Shown piece by piece: positions 16,592 to 24,850 of a stretch of 64,000 nucleotides of DNA. Source of the stretch: Rhizobium grahamii (GTDB lineage: Bacteria; Pseudomonadota; Alphaproteobacteria; Rhizobiales; Rhizobiaceae); assembly GCF_009498215.1 (NCBI RefSeq), contig NZ_CP043498.1, positions 3,822,001 through 3,886,000 on the forward strand, written 5' to 3'. Positions within the stretch are counted from its first letter, which is position 1; each line of letters starts with the position of its first letter. The translations under genes and the position numbers were made by a program. The notes beneath the pieces are model-generated. The model had not been told where the DNA came from and did no database searches. It worked only from the letters and a program-made list of their open reading frames with translations.

Positions 16592-17149
16592 ATGCTCAAG
16601 TCCGCATTGCGCGCCGTCACACTTGCCGCCGCCGTTTCCGCATTTGCTTTTGCCGCGCAGGCCAAGAACCCGATGGTTGGTGGCGCCGCCATGTATCCGA
16701 CCAAGAACATCGTCGAGAACGCGATGAAGTCGAAGGATCACACGACGCTGGTCGCCGCCGTCAAGGCAGCTGGGCTTGTGTCGACGCTCGAAGGCAAGGG
16801 CCCGTTCACCGTCTTTGCTCCAACCAACGAAGCCTTTGCCGCACTGCCGGCGGGTACGGTCGAAACTTTGCTGAAGCCTGAGAACAAGGCGAAGCTGACG
16901 AAGATCCTGACCTGCCATGTCGTCGCGGCGGATGCGATGTCGAAGACCGTCGCCAAGATGATCAAGGACGACGGCGGCGAGCACGACATCAAGACAGTCG
17001 GCGGCTGTGTGCTCAAGGCAAAGGAAAGCATGGGCAAGATCACGCTCACCGATGAAAACGGTGGCACTGCTGATGTGACCATCGCCGACGTCAAGCAGTC
17101 GAACGGCGTCATTCACGTCATCGACAAGGTGTTGCTGCCGAAGATGTAA
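16592..17149 (+). CDS. Exported fasciclin-domain (FAS1) protein
   Basis: A 185-residue secreted protein with a signal peptide at residues 1-24 (MLKSALRAVTLAAAVSAF...AQA) and one FAS1 domain at about 42-183. The FAS1 H1 motif is GPFTVFAPTNEAFAALP and the H2 motif is VIHVIDKVLLP. FAS1 domains mediate adhesion or cell-surface interactions. A GAGGAG ribosome site precedes the ATG at 16592. Lying behind an ECF sigma factor and its anti-sigma factor, it is the probable regulon output, like MPT70/MPT83 in mycobacteria. It ends at a strong hairpin. Confidence 0.93.
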   Translation: MLKSALRAVTLAAAVSAFAFAAQAKNPMVGGAAMYPTKNIVENAMKSKDHTTLVAAVKAAGLVSTLEGKGPFTVFAPTNEAFAALPAGTVETLLKPENKAKLTKILTCHVVAADAMSKTVAKMIKDDGGEHDIKTVGGCVLKAKESMGKITLTDENGGTADVTIADVKQSNGVIHVIDKVLLPKM

Positions 17150-17169
17150 GTTGGTTCAGGCAGCTTCTT

Positions 17170-17195
17170 GAAGCGCCCCGCTTTCGGGGCGCTTC
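17170..17195 (+). terminator. Bidirectional terminator between fasciclin gene and engB
   Basis: Perfect 11-bp stem GAAGCGCCCCG / CGGGGCGCTTC with loop CTTT, followed by ATTTATT. It sits between the convergent fasciclin gene (ends 17149) and engB (ends at 17198) and should serve both. Confidence 0.85.
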
Positions 17196-17197
17196 AT

Positions 17198-17857
17198 TTA
17201 TTGCCAGTTGGCGATACCGACGGTCTGTGCGATCGCTGCACGCAGATCATCCAGCCCTTCGCTCTTTTCCGACGAGGTTGCGATGATTTCCGGATAGGCG
17301 GCGGGGCGCTTCTTGATCTTTTCCGCGGTCTCCGCAAGCAGCTTCACCACAGCCGGCGGCTTGATCTTGTCCGTCTTGGTCAGGACGATCTGATAGGAGA
17401 CGGCGGCCTTGTCGAGAAGGTCGAGAACCTCATCGTCGTTCTTCTTCACCCCATGCCGGCTGTCGATCAGCACATAGACGCGCTTCAGGGTTGCGCGGCC
17501 GCGCAGATAGTCGAAGACCAGCTTGGTCCAGGCGTCCACGTGTTCCTTCGGCGCCTGCGCGTAGCCGTAGCCCGGCATGTCGACGAGCGCCATCGGCGGC
17601 AGATCGCCACCTTCGCCGGAGTAGCCCTCAGGAACGAAATAGTTGAGCTCCTGCGTGCGGCCCGGCGTGTTGGACGTTCGTGCCAGCCCCTTGTGGCCGA
17701 CGAGGGCGTTGATCAGCGATGACTTGCCGACATTCGAGCGGCCAGCAAAGGCCACTTCCGGCGGCCCTTCCGGGGGCAGGAATTTCAACGACGGCACGCC
17801 TCGGATGAAGATCCACGGGCGCCCGAAGAGCGGCTTGTCGTTCTTGTTGTCGGTCAT
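17198..17857 (-). CDS. engB: Ribosome biogenesis GTPase EngB (YihA/YsxC)
   Basis: A 219-residue small GTPase needed for large-subunit assembly. G motifs are in order: GRSNVGKSSLINAL (G1), the switch region ARTSNTPGRTQELNYF (G2), VDMPGYGYA (G3), LTKTDK (G4), and ATSSEKSEGL (G5). The N-terminal FLKGxx-type segment reads FIRGVPSLKFLPP. It follows yidC on the same strand after a hairpin at 17972-17995, so it may be partly uncoupled from the upstream genes. Confidence 0.95.
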   Translation of the reverse strand: MTDNKNDKPLFGRPWIFIRGVPSLKFLPPEGPPEVAFAGRSNVGKSSLINALVGHKGLARTSNTPGRTQELNYFVPEGYSGEGGDLPPMALVDMPGYGYAQAPKEHVDAWTKLVFDYLRGRATLKRVYVLIDSRHGVKKNDDEVLDLLDKAAVSYQIVLTKTDKIKPPAVVKLLAETAEKIKKRPAAYPEIIATSSEKSEGLDDLRAAIAQTVGIANWQ

Positions 17858-17971
17858 TCGGCCTTTTCCGGAGCGTCGAGGTGTTGTGAGCCTATGGCAT
17901 TCAGGTTTCGCGCCATTTTGTCAACCGCTGGCCAGCCATGCGGCGGGCGCGCTGCCTGACCATACAAATGA

Positions 17972-17995
17972 AAAGCCCCGCCGAAGCGGGGCTTT
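17972..17995 (-). terminator. Hairpin directly after yidC
   Basis: Perfect 10-bp stem AAAGCCCCGC / GCGGGGCTTT with loop CGAA (TTCG on the transcribed minus strand), followed by TCATTTG. It begins three bases past the yidC stop. Placed between yidC and engB it should reduce readthrough into engB. Confidence 0.8.
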
Positions 17996-17997
17996 CG

Positions 17998-19797
17998 TCA
18001 TTTCTCTGTGGGCGCCGGCTTTCGTTTGAAGAGGCCCTTCAGATTGCTGAAGAGTTCGATCTTCACGCCATGGCGTCGCATGATCACGGCCTGCTGGATG
18101 ACCGAGAGCGTGTTGTTCCAGGCCCAGTAGATGACCAGACCAGCCGGGAAGCTCGCCAGCATGAAGGTGAAGACCAGCGGCATCCAGTTGAAGATCATTG
18201 CCTGCGTCGGATCGGGAGGCGTCGGGTTCATGCGCATCTGCAGGAACATCGTGACACCCATGATCAGCGGCCAGATGCCGAGATGCAGGAAGGTCGGAGC
18301 CGCAAACGGCAGCAGGCCGAAGAGGTTGATGAACGAGGTCGGATCGGGTGCCGAAAGGTCCTGGATCCAGCCGAAGAACGGCGCATGGCGCATCTCGATG
18401 GTGATGTAGATCACCTTGTAGAGCGAGAAGAAGATCGGGATCTGCAGCGCGATCGGCCAGCAACCGGCGATCGGGTTGATCTTCTCTTCCTTGTAAAGCT
18501 GCATCGTCGCCTGCTGCAGGCCCATGCGGTCGTCGCCGAACTTGGCCTTCAGCTCTTCCATCTTCGGCTGCACGCGCTTCATGTTCGCCATCGAAGCGTA
18601 CTGCTTGCTGGCGAGCGGGAAGAACAGCGCCTTGACGACGATCGTGGTCATCAGGATGGCGACGCCGAAGTTGCCGAAGTAACGGAAGAAGAAGTCCATC
18701 AGTTTGAACATCGGCTTCGTGATGAAGTAGAACCAGCCCCAGTCGATCAGGCGATCGAAGCGCGGGATCTGGTACGAAGCTTCGTAACCGTCGATGACGG
18801 GAACTTCCTTGGCGCCGGCGAAGACAAGGTTCTTCAGCTCAAGCGACTGGCCGGGCGCGACCGTAACGGCGTCCTGCTTGTAGTCGGCCTGGAAGCGCGG
18901 CTGTCCGTCGGTGAAGTGCGTGAAGCGGGCATCATAGGCCGTCTGCTGCGGCGGAACGATCGTTGCGGCCCAGTACTTGTCGGTGATCCCGAGCCAGCCG
19001 CCGGTCGCCTTGGCAGGCGCCACGGCTTCCTTCTCGACCGATGCATACTTGCTCTCGATCAGGCCGTCTTCGCCGATAACGCCGATGAAGCCTTCATGCA
19101 GAACATAGGTCGAAGCGACTGCCGGCTTGTTGTAACGCGTGACGCGACCATAGGAAGACAGGGCTGCTGCAGCCTGGCCGCCATTGGTGATCTTGTCCGT
19201 GACGGTGAACATGTAGTGGTCATCGACGGAGATCGTACGGGCAAAGGTGATGCCCTTGTCGTTGGTGTAGGTCAGCGTAACCGGCGTCTTTTCGGTCAGC
19301 TTCGCGCCTTCAGGAGCCGTCCAGAGGGTCGAAGGACCGGGGACAGCGCCTGTAGCGTCGTTGCCGATATAGCCGATTTCGGTGAAGTAGCCGTCCTTGG
19401 TATCAGCAGGGCTGAAGAGCGTGATGATCGGGCTCGAGTCGTCCACGGTCTCGTGGTAGCCCTTGAGCTTCAGATCATCGAGGCGTGCGCCTGCGAGATT
19501 GATCGAGCCCGAGAGAGCCGTCGTGTCGATCGTGACGCGCGGGGTCTTGGCAAGCGCTTCAGCGAGCGTCGTGGTCGCCGGAGCTTGGCCGGAAGGGGCA
19601 GCGCCGTTCGGCTGTGCCGTTGTCGCGCCACCTGCTGCAGGCGTCTGCGTCTGTTCCGTATGCTGCTGCGCCTTCTGGGCGAGCTCGGCCTTGCGCTGCG
19701 CTTCGATGCGCGGGTTCATGTAGAAGAACTGCCAGCCGAGAACGATCAGCACAGAGAGAGCGATCGCAATGAAGTAGTTGCGGTTATTTTGCATCAT
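17998..19797 (-). CDS. yidC: Membrane protein insertase YidC
   Basis: Inserts and folds inner-membrane proteins with or without the Sec translocon. The 599-residue protein has the Gram-negative architecture: an N-terminal membrane anchor (NRNYFIAIALSVLIVLGWQF), a low-complexity Gln/Thr/Ala linker, a large periplasmic beta domain to about residue 355, and the five-helix insertase core after DWGWFYFITKPMFKLMDFFF. The conserved arginine of the hydrophilic groove should lie in this core. The ATG at 19797 overlaps the rnpA stop, and a second ATG is the next codon; either could be used. Confidence 0.97.
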   Translation of the reverse strand: MMQNNRNYFIAIALSVLIVLGWQFFYMNPRIEAQRKAELAQKAQQHTEQTQTPAAGGATTAQPNGAAPSGQAPATTTLAEALAKTPRVTIDTTALSGSINLAGARLDDLKLKGYHETVDDSSPIITLFSPADTKDGYFTEIGYIGNDATGAVPGPSTLWTAPEGAKLTEKTPVTLTYTNDKGITFARTISVDDHYMFTVTDKITNGGQAAAALSSYGRVTRYNKPAVASTYVLHEGFIGVIGEDGLIESKYASVEKEAVAPAKATGGWLGITDKYWAATIVPPQQTAYDARFTHFTDGQPRFQADYKQDAVTVAPGQSLELKNLVFAGAKEVPVIDGYEASYQIPRFDRLIDWGWFYFITKPMFKLMDFFFRYFGNFGVAILMTTIVVKALFFPLASKQYASMANMKRVQPKMEELKAKFGDDRMGLQQATMQLYKEEKINPIAGCWPIALQIPIFFSLYKVIYITIEMRHAPFFGWIQDLSAPDPTSFINLFGLLPFAAPTFLHLGIWPLIMGVTMFLQMRMNPTPPDPTQAMIFNWMPLVFTFMLASFPAGLVIYWAWNNTLSVIQQAVIMRRHGVKIELFSNLKGLFKRKPAPTEK

Positions 19798-20195
19798 ACG
19801 TTCCTGGGACGACCCTCTCCGGGCCGCTTGTGTTTCGGCTTGGTCTGGACGCGAGCCTTGAGCTCTGCGGCTAATTCTTTGAAGGATGCTTGGAGCACGT
19901 CCCTTCGCGCGACAACCACATAGTCGTGTCCGGGCTGCATTGCAAACCCTGCATGAAGTCGCACCGCCTCTTTCAGGCGCCGTCGCATGCGGTTTCGTTC
20001 GACGGAGTTGCCATGTTTTTTGGTGACGGTGAAGCCGACGCGGGCTTCTGCTTCTGGTTCTTTCCGGTCGAGCACTTCAAGCAGGAAGAAACCACCGCGG
20101 CGCTTTTCGCCATTGCGGACAGCAAGAAACTGCGGGCGGCTTTTCAGCCGCCCGGCAGTCTTTTTTTCATTACTGGTCGTCAATTCGCCCGCCAT
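19794..20195 (-). CDS. rnpA: Ribonuclease P protein component
   Basis: The protein subunit of RNase P, which supports 5'-end maturation of tRNAs. It has 133 residues, slightly long because of an N-terminal extension (MAGELTTSNEKKTAG). The RNR signature is intact in HGNSVERNRMRRRLKEAVRL, and the substrate-binding cleft region RVGFTVTKK is present. It lies between rpmH and yidC, the near-universal order. Its end overlaps the yidC start, suggesting coupling. Confidence 0.94.
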   Translation of the reverse strand: MAGELTTSNEKKTAGRLKSRPQFLAVRNGEKRRGGFFLLEVLDRKEPEAEARVGFTVTKKHGNSVERNRMRRRLKEAVRLHAGFAMQPGHDYVVVARRDVLQASFKELAAELKARVQTKPKHKRPGEGRPRNV

Positions 20196-20217
20196 CTCTT
20201 AATCGGGCAATCCGGCC

Positions 20218-20352
20218 TTAGGCCGAAAGACGCTTGCGACCGCGTGCGCGGCGAGCAACGATAACCTTACGGCCGCCCTTGGTGGCCATACGTGCACGGA
20301 AACCGTGGCGGCGCTTGCGAACAAGCTTGGATGGTTGGTAGGTACGCTTCAT
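20218..20352 (-). CDS. rpmH: 50S ribosomal protein L34
   Basis: A 44-residue protein, too short for many gene finders but unmistakable: MKRTYQPSKLVRKRRHGF, then RMATKGGRKVIVARRARG and RKRLSA. Length and Arg/Lys content match L34. It is the first gene of the rpmH-rnpA-yidC run and sits about 110 bases downstream of a consensus-like sigma-70 promoter on the minus strand (20463-20491). Confidence 0.96.
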   Translation of the reverse strand: MKRTYQPSKLVRKRRHGFRARMATKGGRKVIVARRARGRKRLSA

Positions 20353-20462
20353 TTATTTAAACACCGCGGAGTGCGGCCCTTCTTGAATTTGCATAGTGCA
20401 AGGAGCGTTGTTTTTCGAACGGGCGAGGCTACGAGAGCCTTATATGACCGGACGTGCGGCGG

Positions 20463-20491
20463 CTTATACGGACGAAGCGCCGGAAAGTCAA
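20463..20491 (-). promoter_or_regulatory. Sigma-70-type promoter for rpmH-rnpA-yidC
   Basis: On the minus strand TTGACT (plus positions 20486-20491) and TATAAG (20463-20468) are separated by exactly 17 bases. It faces rpmH and leaves a leader of roughly 105 bases. The match and spacing fit the high expression expected for a ribosomal-protein operon. Confidence 0.75.
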
Positions 20492-20796
20492 TTATCGCAG
20501 GCAATTTCGGATTTCGGGCGTTTTTACTAGAACTAGCCGTTTCCGTTAATGTTTGTGACAGCGCTTAAAACTTGTGCATAGGTAATATTTTTCCGGTGTC
20601 GCAACCAATACGCGCATTTTTTGGCGCTCTGCTTGGACGGAGAGCAAAAAAAGCCGGACGTGATCACTAACTACAGGTAATTTTTTGTAGTCTTTCGGCC
20701 AAGCCGCCGAAATCTAACGTTAATTTATTTCCGCCAATTTGAGCTATCGGCCGGAATGCTTTCGCGGCCCTTTGTTAGTCTTTTGGGGGCGTTCTT
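20492..20796. other. Intergenic region between the rpmH promoter and the chemoreceptor gene
   Basis: About 300 bases without a supportable gene. It is AT-richer than its surroundings and contains a small hairpin, GCTCT (10-base loop) AGAGC, flanked by T and A runs near 20620-20655, and a short CTACA...TGTAG repeat near 20670-20690. I see no clear promoter for the chemoreceptor and no RNA gene. rpmH neighbours the replication origin in some bacteria, but I see no cluster of DnaA boxes here. Confidence 0.4.
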
Positions 20797-22797
20797 TTGA
20801 AAATTCGAGGTAAGATCAATCTGCTTGTCTCCGCCATGTGCGGTGTTGCCCTACTTATCGGCGCGACCGCGCTCTGGGCTGTGCGCCAGTACGAAGACAA
20901 CCTGTCGGCTTATGAACAGGCCTCGGACCGCGCCTATGCCGGCGAACGCCTGAACCGTTTCGTGACCGCCACGGTTATGGAAGCGCGCGGCATCTATGGC
21001 GCGGCGACGACGAAAGACGCTGGCCCGTTCGCCAAGGGTCTCCTCGCGAACCTCGATAAGATCGATCAGGTGATCGCATCGTGGACACCGCTGGTTCCGG
21101 CGAGCCAGCGAGATTCCTTTGCCAAGATGACCGATCGCGCCAAGGAATTCCGCAGCTTCCGCTCGGAAACCGCACGCCTCGGGACCGAAGTGAGCCCGGC
21201 TGCTGCCAACGAGCAGGGCAACAACGACGCCAACCGCGCGAACCGCAAGGCGTTCCAGGCTGAGATCGATGCGATCGTCGCGACCGACAAGGCCACGCTG
21301 GATGCCGTTATCGCCGAGGTCGAGAGCTCCCGTACATCCGTGCTCTGGCTCGTTCTTGCCATCACCGGCGTCGGCATCATGGCTGGCATCGGCATGGGCT
21401 TCTATATCGGCACCGTCCAGCTCAGCCGCCCGATCAAGCGGGTGACCCAGGCGATCAAGGAAGTCGCCGACGGCAATTTCGATGCCGAGGTTCCTTTTGC
21501 CGGGCGCCAGGACGAGATTGGCGAGATGGCCGCAGCCGTCGCCGTCTTCAAGGAGAATGGCCTTGCTGTTCGCCGCATGAATGCGCAGGAAGCTGCGATG
21601 CGCGCCAAGAGCGACGATCTGCAGTCCAGCATGTCCGTCGTTGTCGCCTCCGCCGCTGCCGGCGATTTCAGCCGCCGTATCGAGAAGGACTATGGTGACG
21701 AAAGCCTCAATCAGTTCGCGAGCAACATCAACCACCTGCTCTCGAGCGTCGACGGCGGTGTCGGCGAAACGCGCCGCGTGATCGCCAGCCTTGCGGAAGG
21801 TGACCTGACGCAGACGATGCGCGGCAACTTCCAGGGTGCCTTCGCCGAACTGCAGCAGAACGTCAACAGCACGTTTGCGACCCTGCAGACGACGATGCGC
21901 GAAGTGCGTGAGACCGCCGAAGGCTTCCACGGCAACACAAACGAACTGCGCGCCGCCAGCGACGACCTTTCGAAGCGTACGGAGCAGCAGGCCGCAGCCC
22001 TCGAGGAGACCTCTGCGGCTCTCGACGAGATCACCGCTGTCGTCAACAACTCGACCGAGCGCGCCCAGGAAGCCAGCGTCATGGTTTCGGAAGCAAAGGA
22101 CGATGCCGGCAAGTCGGGCATTGTTGTCCGCAACGCCGTCGACGCCATGGGCCGTATCGAACAGGCCTCGCGCGAAATCAGCCAGATCATCAACGTTATC
22201 GACGAGATCGCCTTCCAGACGAACCTGCTTGCGCTCAACGCTGGTGTCGAAGCCGCGCGTGCCGGCGAAGCAGGCAAGGGCTTTGCCGTCGTCGCCCAGG
22301 AAGTTCGCGAACTGGCGCAGCGCTCGGCAACGGCCGCCAAGGACATCAAGGGCCTGATCACCAAGTCGGGCGATGAAGTCCAGGTCGGCGTGAAGCTGGT
22401 CCAGGCGACCGGCGAGGCGCTCTCGCAGATCGAGCGCCGCGTCAACGCGATCAACGACCATATCCATTCCATCGCAACCGCCGCGAAGGAACAGTCGACC
22501 GGCCTGAAGGAAGTCAACACCGCCGTCAACCAGATGGACCAGGTCACGCAGCAGAATGCCGCGATGGTCGAGGAAACCTCGGCTGCCACGCACAAGCTTT
22601 CCGGCGAGGCCGACAATCTCGTGCGGCTGATCTCGCGCTTCCGCGTTTCGAACCAGCCTGTTGCCGCCCCCGTCGCCGTTGCGCGCCAGGAGCAGCACCG
22701 CCCGGTCGCTTCGCCTGCACGCCGCGCCATGAGCAATGTCGCACGGGCGTTCAATGGCAACGCGGCCGTCGCCGAACAGAACTGGGAAGAATTCTAA
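20797..22797 (+). CDS. Transmembrane poly-HAMP methyl-accepting chemotaxis protein ending in NWEEF
   Basis: A 666-residue chemoreceptor. Membrane segment 1 is near residues 8-27 and segment 2 near 182-204, enclosing a helical periplasmic domain of about 155 residues. Three HAMP-like units follow: about 205-258 (EVADGNFDAEVPF), 282-315 (SAAAGDFSRRIEK) and 328-380 (SLAEGDLTQTMRG). The signalling domain has its tip at about residue 470 (DEIAFQTNLLALNAGVEAAR). The C-terminus is NWEEF, close to the NWETF pentapeptide that tethers CheR and CheB in enteric receptors. The apparent start is TTG at 20797 with GGGGG upstream; no in-frame ATG precedes segment 1. The ligand is unknown. Confidence 0.9.
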   Translation: MKIRGKINLLVSAMCGVALLIGATALWAVRQYEDNLSAYEQASDRAYAGERLNRFVTATVMEARGIYGAATTKDAGPFAKGLLANLDKIDQVIASWTPLVPASQRDSFAKMTDRAKEFRSFRSETARLGTEVSPAAANEQGNNDANRANRKAFQAEIDAIVATDKATLDAVIAEVESSRTSVLWLVLAITGVGIMAGIGMGFYIGTVQLSRPIKRVTQAIKEVADGNFDAEVPFAGRQDEIGEMAAAVAVFKENGLAVRRMNAQEAAMRAKSDDLQSSMSVVVASAAAGDFSRRIEKDYGDESLNQFASNINHLLSSVDGGVGETRRVIASLAEGDLTQTMRGNFQGAFAELQQNVNSTFATLQTTMREVRETAEGFHGNTNELRAASDDLSKRTEQQAAALEETSAALDEITAVVNNSTERAQEASVMVSEAKDDAGKSGIVVRNAVDAMGRIEQASREISQIINVIDEIAFQTNLLALNAGVEAARAGEAGKGFAVVAQEVRELAQRSATAAKDIKGLITKSGDEVQVGVKLVQATGEALSQIERRVNAINDHIHSIATAAKEQSTGLKEVNTAVNQMDQVTQQNAAMVEETSAATHKLSGEADNLVRLISRFRVSNQPVAAPVAVARQEQHRPVASPARRAMSNVARAFNGNAAVAEQNWEEF

Positions 22798-22825
22798 GGA
22801 ATTTCATCCCTATTAACAACAACAG

Positions 22826-22843
22826 CGCCGCCTCCGGGCGGCG
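22826..22843 (+). terminator. Hairpin after the chemoreceptor gene
   Basis: 7-bp stem CGCCGCC / GGCGGCG with loop TCCG, extended by a G-U and an A-T pair, 28 bases past the stop. The T tract is weak, so this is a moderate candidate. Confidence 0.5.
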
Positions 22844-22951
22844 TTGCCATTTGAGGCATGCCGTCGCTCTCGAAGATTTGAAAAACAGCCGGCATGGTCT
22901 ATTGTAGAAGCCTAATGTTGACGGCGCGGAGCGCCGATTGGACAGGAAGCA

Positions 22952-24463
22952 ATGCCGGCCGCCGACCAGGGTGAAACACCTTCGAACAACACAGCCGTAG
23001 AAGTGGCCGATGCGGGAAGCCGCCCCTCGGGCCTCTTCGGAGCGCTTTCTGGAAAGCTGCTCTGGCTGACGGTCATCTGCATCATGCTGGCGGAGGTGCT
23101 GATCTTCTTTCCGTCCGTCGCCTCGATGCGGCTGCGCTGGCTCGACGAGCGGCTGAGTGGTGCGGCAGCCGCCGCGATCGTGATCGACGGACTGCAGCCG
23201 GTCGAGCTGCCTCGCGCGCTTCAGAAGGAAACGCTGGAGGCGACGGGCACCAAGGCGATTGTGCTCCGCAAGGACGGCACCTCGCGCTTGCTCGCGACCA
23301 CAGAGATGCCGGCCTCCGTCGACGAGCAGTACGACCTGACGGACGTTCCCCCACTGATCGCCATCCGTGACGCGCTCGACACGCTGATTTTCGGCGGCAA
23401 CCGCATAATCCGTGTTTATGGCCCGGTGCAGGACACGAACACCGGCGTCGAAGTGATCATGAAGGACAAGAACCTGCGCAACGCCATGCTGGCTTATTCG
23501 CGCAACGTCTTTCTGCTTTCCATCCTCATATCGCTGTTTACCGCGACGCTCGTGTTCTTCGCGATCAACCGAATCTTGATTCGGCCTATCCGAAAGCTGA
23601 CGGGCAGCATGCAGACGTTCTCCGTCGATCCGGACAACCCTCGGCATATTTTCGTCGGTGATGGCGGGCGCGATGAACTCGCCGTCGCAGGCCGCCACCT
23701 CACCGCCATGCAGATGGAGCTGCAGAAGACGCTCAAGCAGCAGAAGAACCTCGCGGCACTCGGGCTCGCTGTCTCCAAGATCAATCACGACATGCGCAAC
23801 ATCCTGGCGTCCGCTCAGCTGATGTCGGACCGGCTCGTCGATGTCGATGATCCCATGGTCAAGAGTTTCGCACCGAAGCTTCTGCGAACCATCGACCGCG
23901 CCGTCGGCTATACGACCGAGGTTCTGTCCTATGGTCAGGCCACCGAATCGGCACCGCGCCGACGCCGCCTGCGGCTGCATGCGCTGATCGAGGACGTCAG
24001 GGATATGCTGGCGATCGATTCGCAGGCCGACGTCGAGTTCCTCGACCAGATCGGCGCCGATCTCGAGATCGATGCAGATAGCGAGCAGCTCTTCCGTGTC
24101 ATTCACAATCTCTGCCGCAATGCCCTGCAGGCTCTGACTGCCGGGACGGGCGGGCCTGAAGTCGTCAAGCGCATCACGGTTTCCGCACAGCGGGTCGGCA
24201 GCGTCGTCAGCATCATCGTCGACGATACTGGCCCTGGCATGCCGCAGAAGGCACGTCAGAACCTCTTTGCCGCCTTCCGCGGGTCGGCGCGTTCTGGCGG
24301 TACCGGGCTTGGTCTGGCGATTGCCCGCGAGCTTGTTTTGGCCCACGGCGGAACCATAGCACTGGTCGAAAAACCGTCGGTCGGAACCCAGTTCCGCATC
24401 GAAATCCCCGATCGCCCTGTTTCGCTGGACGATTACCGCAGCCGCAGCCATGTGGAAAAGTGA
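22952..24463 (+). CDS. Membrane sensor histidine kinase (orphan)
   Basis: A 503-residue two-component sensor. Membrane segments are near residues 32-54 and 184-208, flanking a periplasmic domain of about 130 residues. A HAMP region follows (NRILIRPIRKLTGSMQTF). The phospho-acceptor is His279 in SKINHDMRNILASAQLM. The ATPase domain has the N box (NLCRNALQAL), the G1 box (DDTGPGMP) and the G2 box (GGTGLGLAIAREL). The ATG at 22952 has a GACAGGAAG site. No response regulator lies beside it, so its partner must be encoded elsewhere. Sequence around the H box (NHDMRN) is the type seen in kinases without a classical HisKA consensus. Confidence 0.88.
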   Translation: MPAADQGETPSNNTAVEVADAGSRPSGLFGALSGKLLWLTVICIMLAEVLIFFPSVASMRLRWLDERLSGAAAAAIVIDGLQPVELPRALQKETLEATGTKAIVLRKDGTSRLLATTEMPASVDEQYDLTDVPPLIAIRDALDTLIFGGNRIIRVYGPVQDTNTGVEVIMKDKNLRNAMLAYSRNVFLLSILISLFTATLVFFAINRILIRPIRKLTGSMQTFSVDPDNPRHIFVGDGGRDELAVAGRHLTAMQMELQKTLKQQKNLAALGLAVSKINHDMRNILASAQLMSDRLVDVDDPMVKSFAPKLLRTIDRAVGYTTEVLSYGQATESAPRRRRLRLHALIEDVRDMLAIDSQADVEFLDQIGADLEIDADSEQLFRVIHNLCRNALQALTAGTGGPEVVKRITVSAQRVGSVVSIIVDDTGPGMPQKARQNLFAAFRGSARSGGTGLGLAIARELVLAHGGTIALVEKPSVGTQFRIEIPDRPVSLDDYRSRSHVEK

Positions 24464-24585
24464 CAGTTTTTTCACATTGCATGGATGGTTTGACGAAAGT
24501 CGCGATTTTTTTTGAAAGCCTATTGCATTCGTTCAGATGACCCTTTAGAGAACCGCTCACGCCAGCGGGACACACCGCTGCAGAC

Positions 24586-24662
24586 GCACCCGTAGCTCAG
24601 CTGGATAGAGCACCAGACTACGAATCTGGGGGTCAGGAGTTCGAATCTCTTCGGGTGCGCCA
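24586..24662 (+). tRNA. tRNA-Arg (anticodon ACG)
   Basis: A 77-base cloverleaf with encoded CCA. The acceptor stem GCACCCG pairs with CGGGTGC; the D arm is GCTC...GAGC; the anticodon stem CCAGA / TCTGG holds loop CTACGAA with anticodon ACG; and the T arm carries GTTCGAATC. ACG reads CGU and, after A-to-I editing by TadA, CGC and CGA. No duplicated 3' end or integrase is nearby, so it is not an occupied integration site within this window. Confidence 0.97.
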
Positions 24663-24850
24663 TTTCCTCTTCACTGAAAAATTGATGTTTAGGCTCTCCT
24701 CGAGAGCGCTTCGATGCGTGTCGCTCGGTGCTTTGAGCGCTCGATGTGTTGCCGCTGCGGGCCGTTAGCTTGGCGCAATCTTCCCCAGGCATCTTTCCGA
24801 TCCGCTGCCCGCGTGGCGGCGGTGTCGTGACGCGTGTCCGGAGGGAATGG

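Noticed and set aside
17938..19923. 661-codon open frame on the plus strand opposite yidC
   Set aside because: It is antisense to a clear YidC, rich in Arg/Asp/Gly from codon bias, with no recognisable domain or ribosome site.
20353..20796. Chromosomal replication origin near rpmH
   Set aside because: No dnaA gene and no visible cluster of DnaA boxes; in alphaproteobacteria the origin is usually elsewhere.
20851..22698. 615-codon open frame opposite the chemoreceptor gene
   Set aside because: Shadow of a strongly biased coding sequence; no domain pattern.
22751..24475. 574-codon open frame opposite the sensor kinase
   Set aside because: Shadow frame; the kinase motifs on the plus strand are complete and in order.
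24586..24662. tRNA-Arg as an integration site of a mobile element
   Set aside because: No integrase, no repeat of the tRNA 3' end and no change in gene character nearby.
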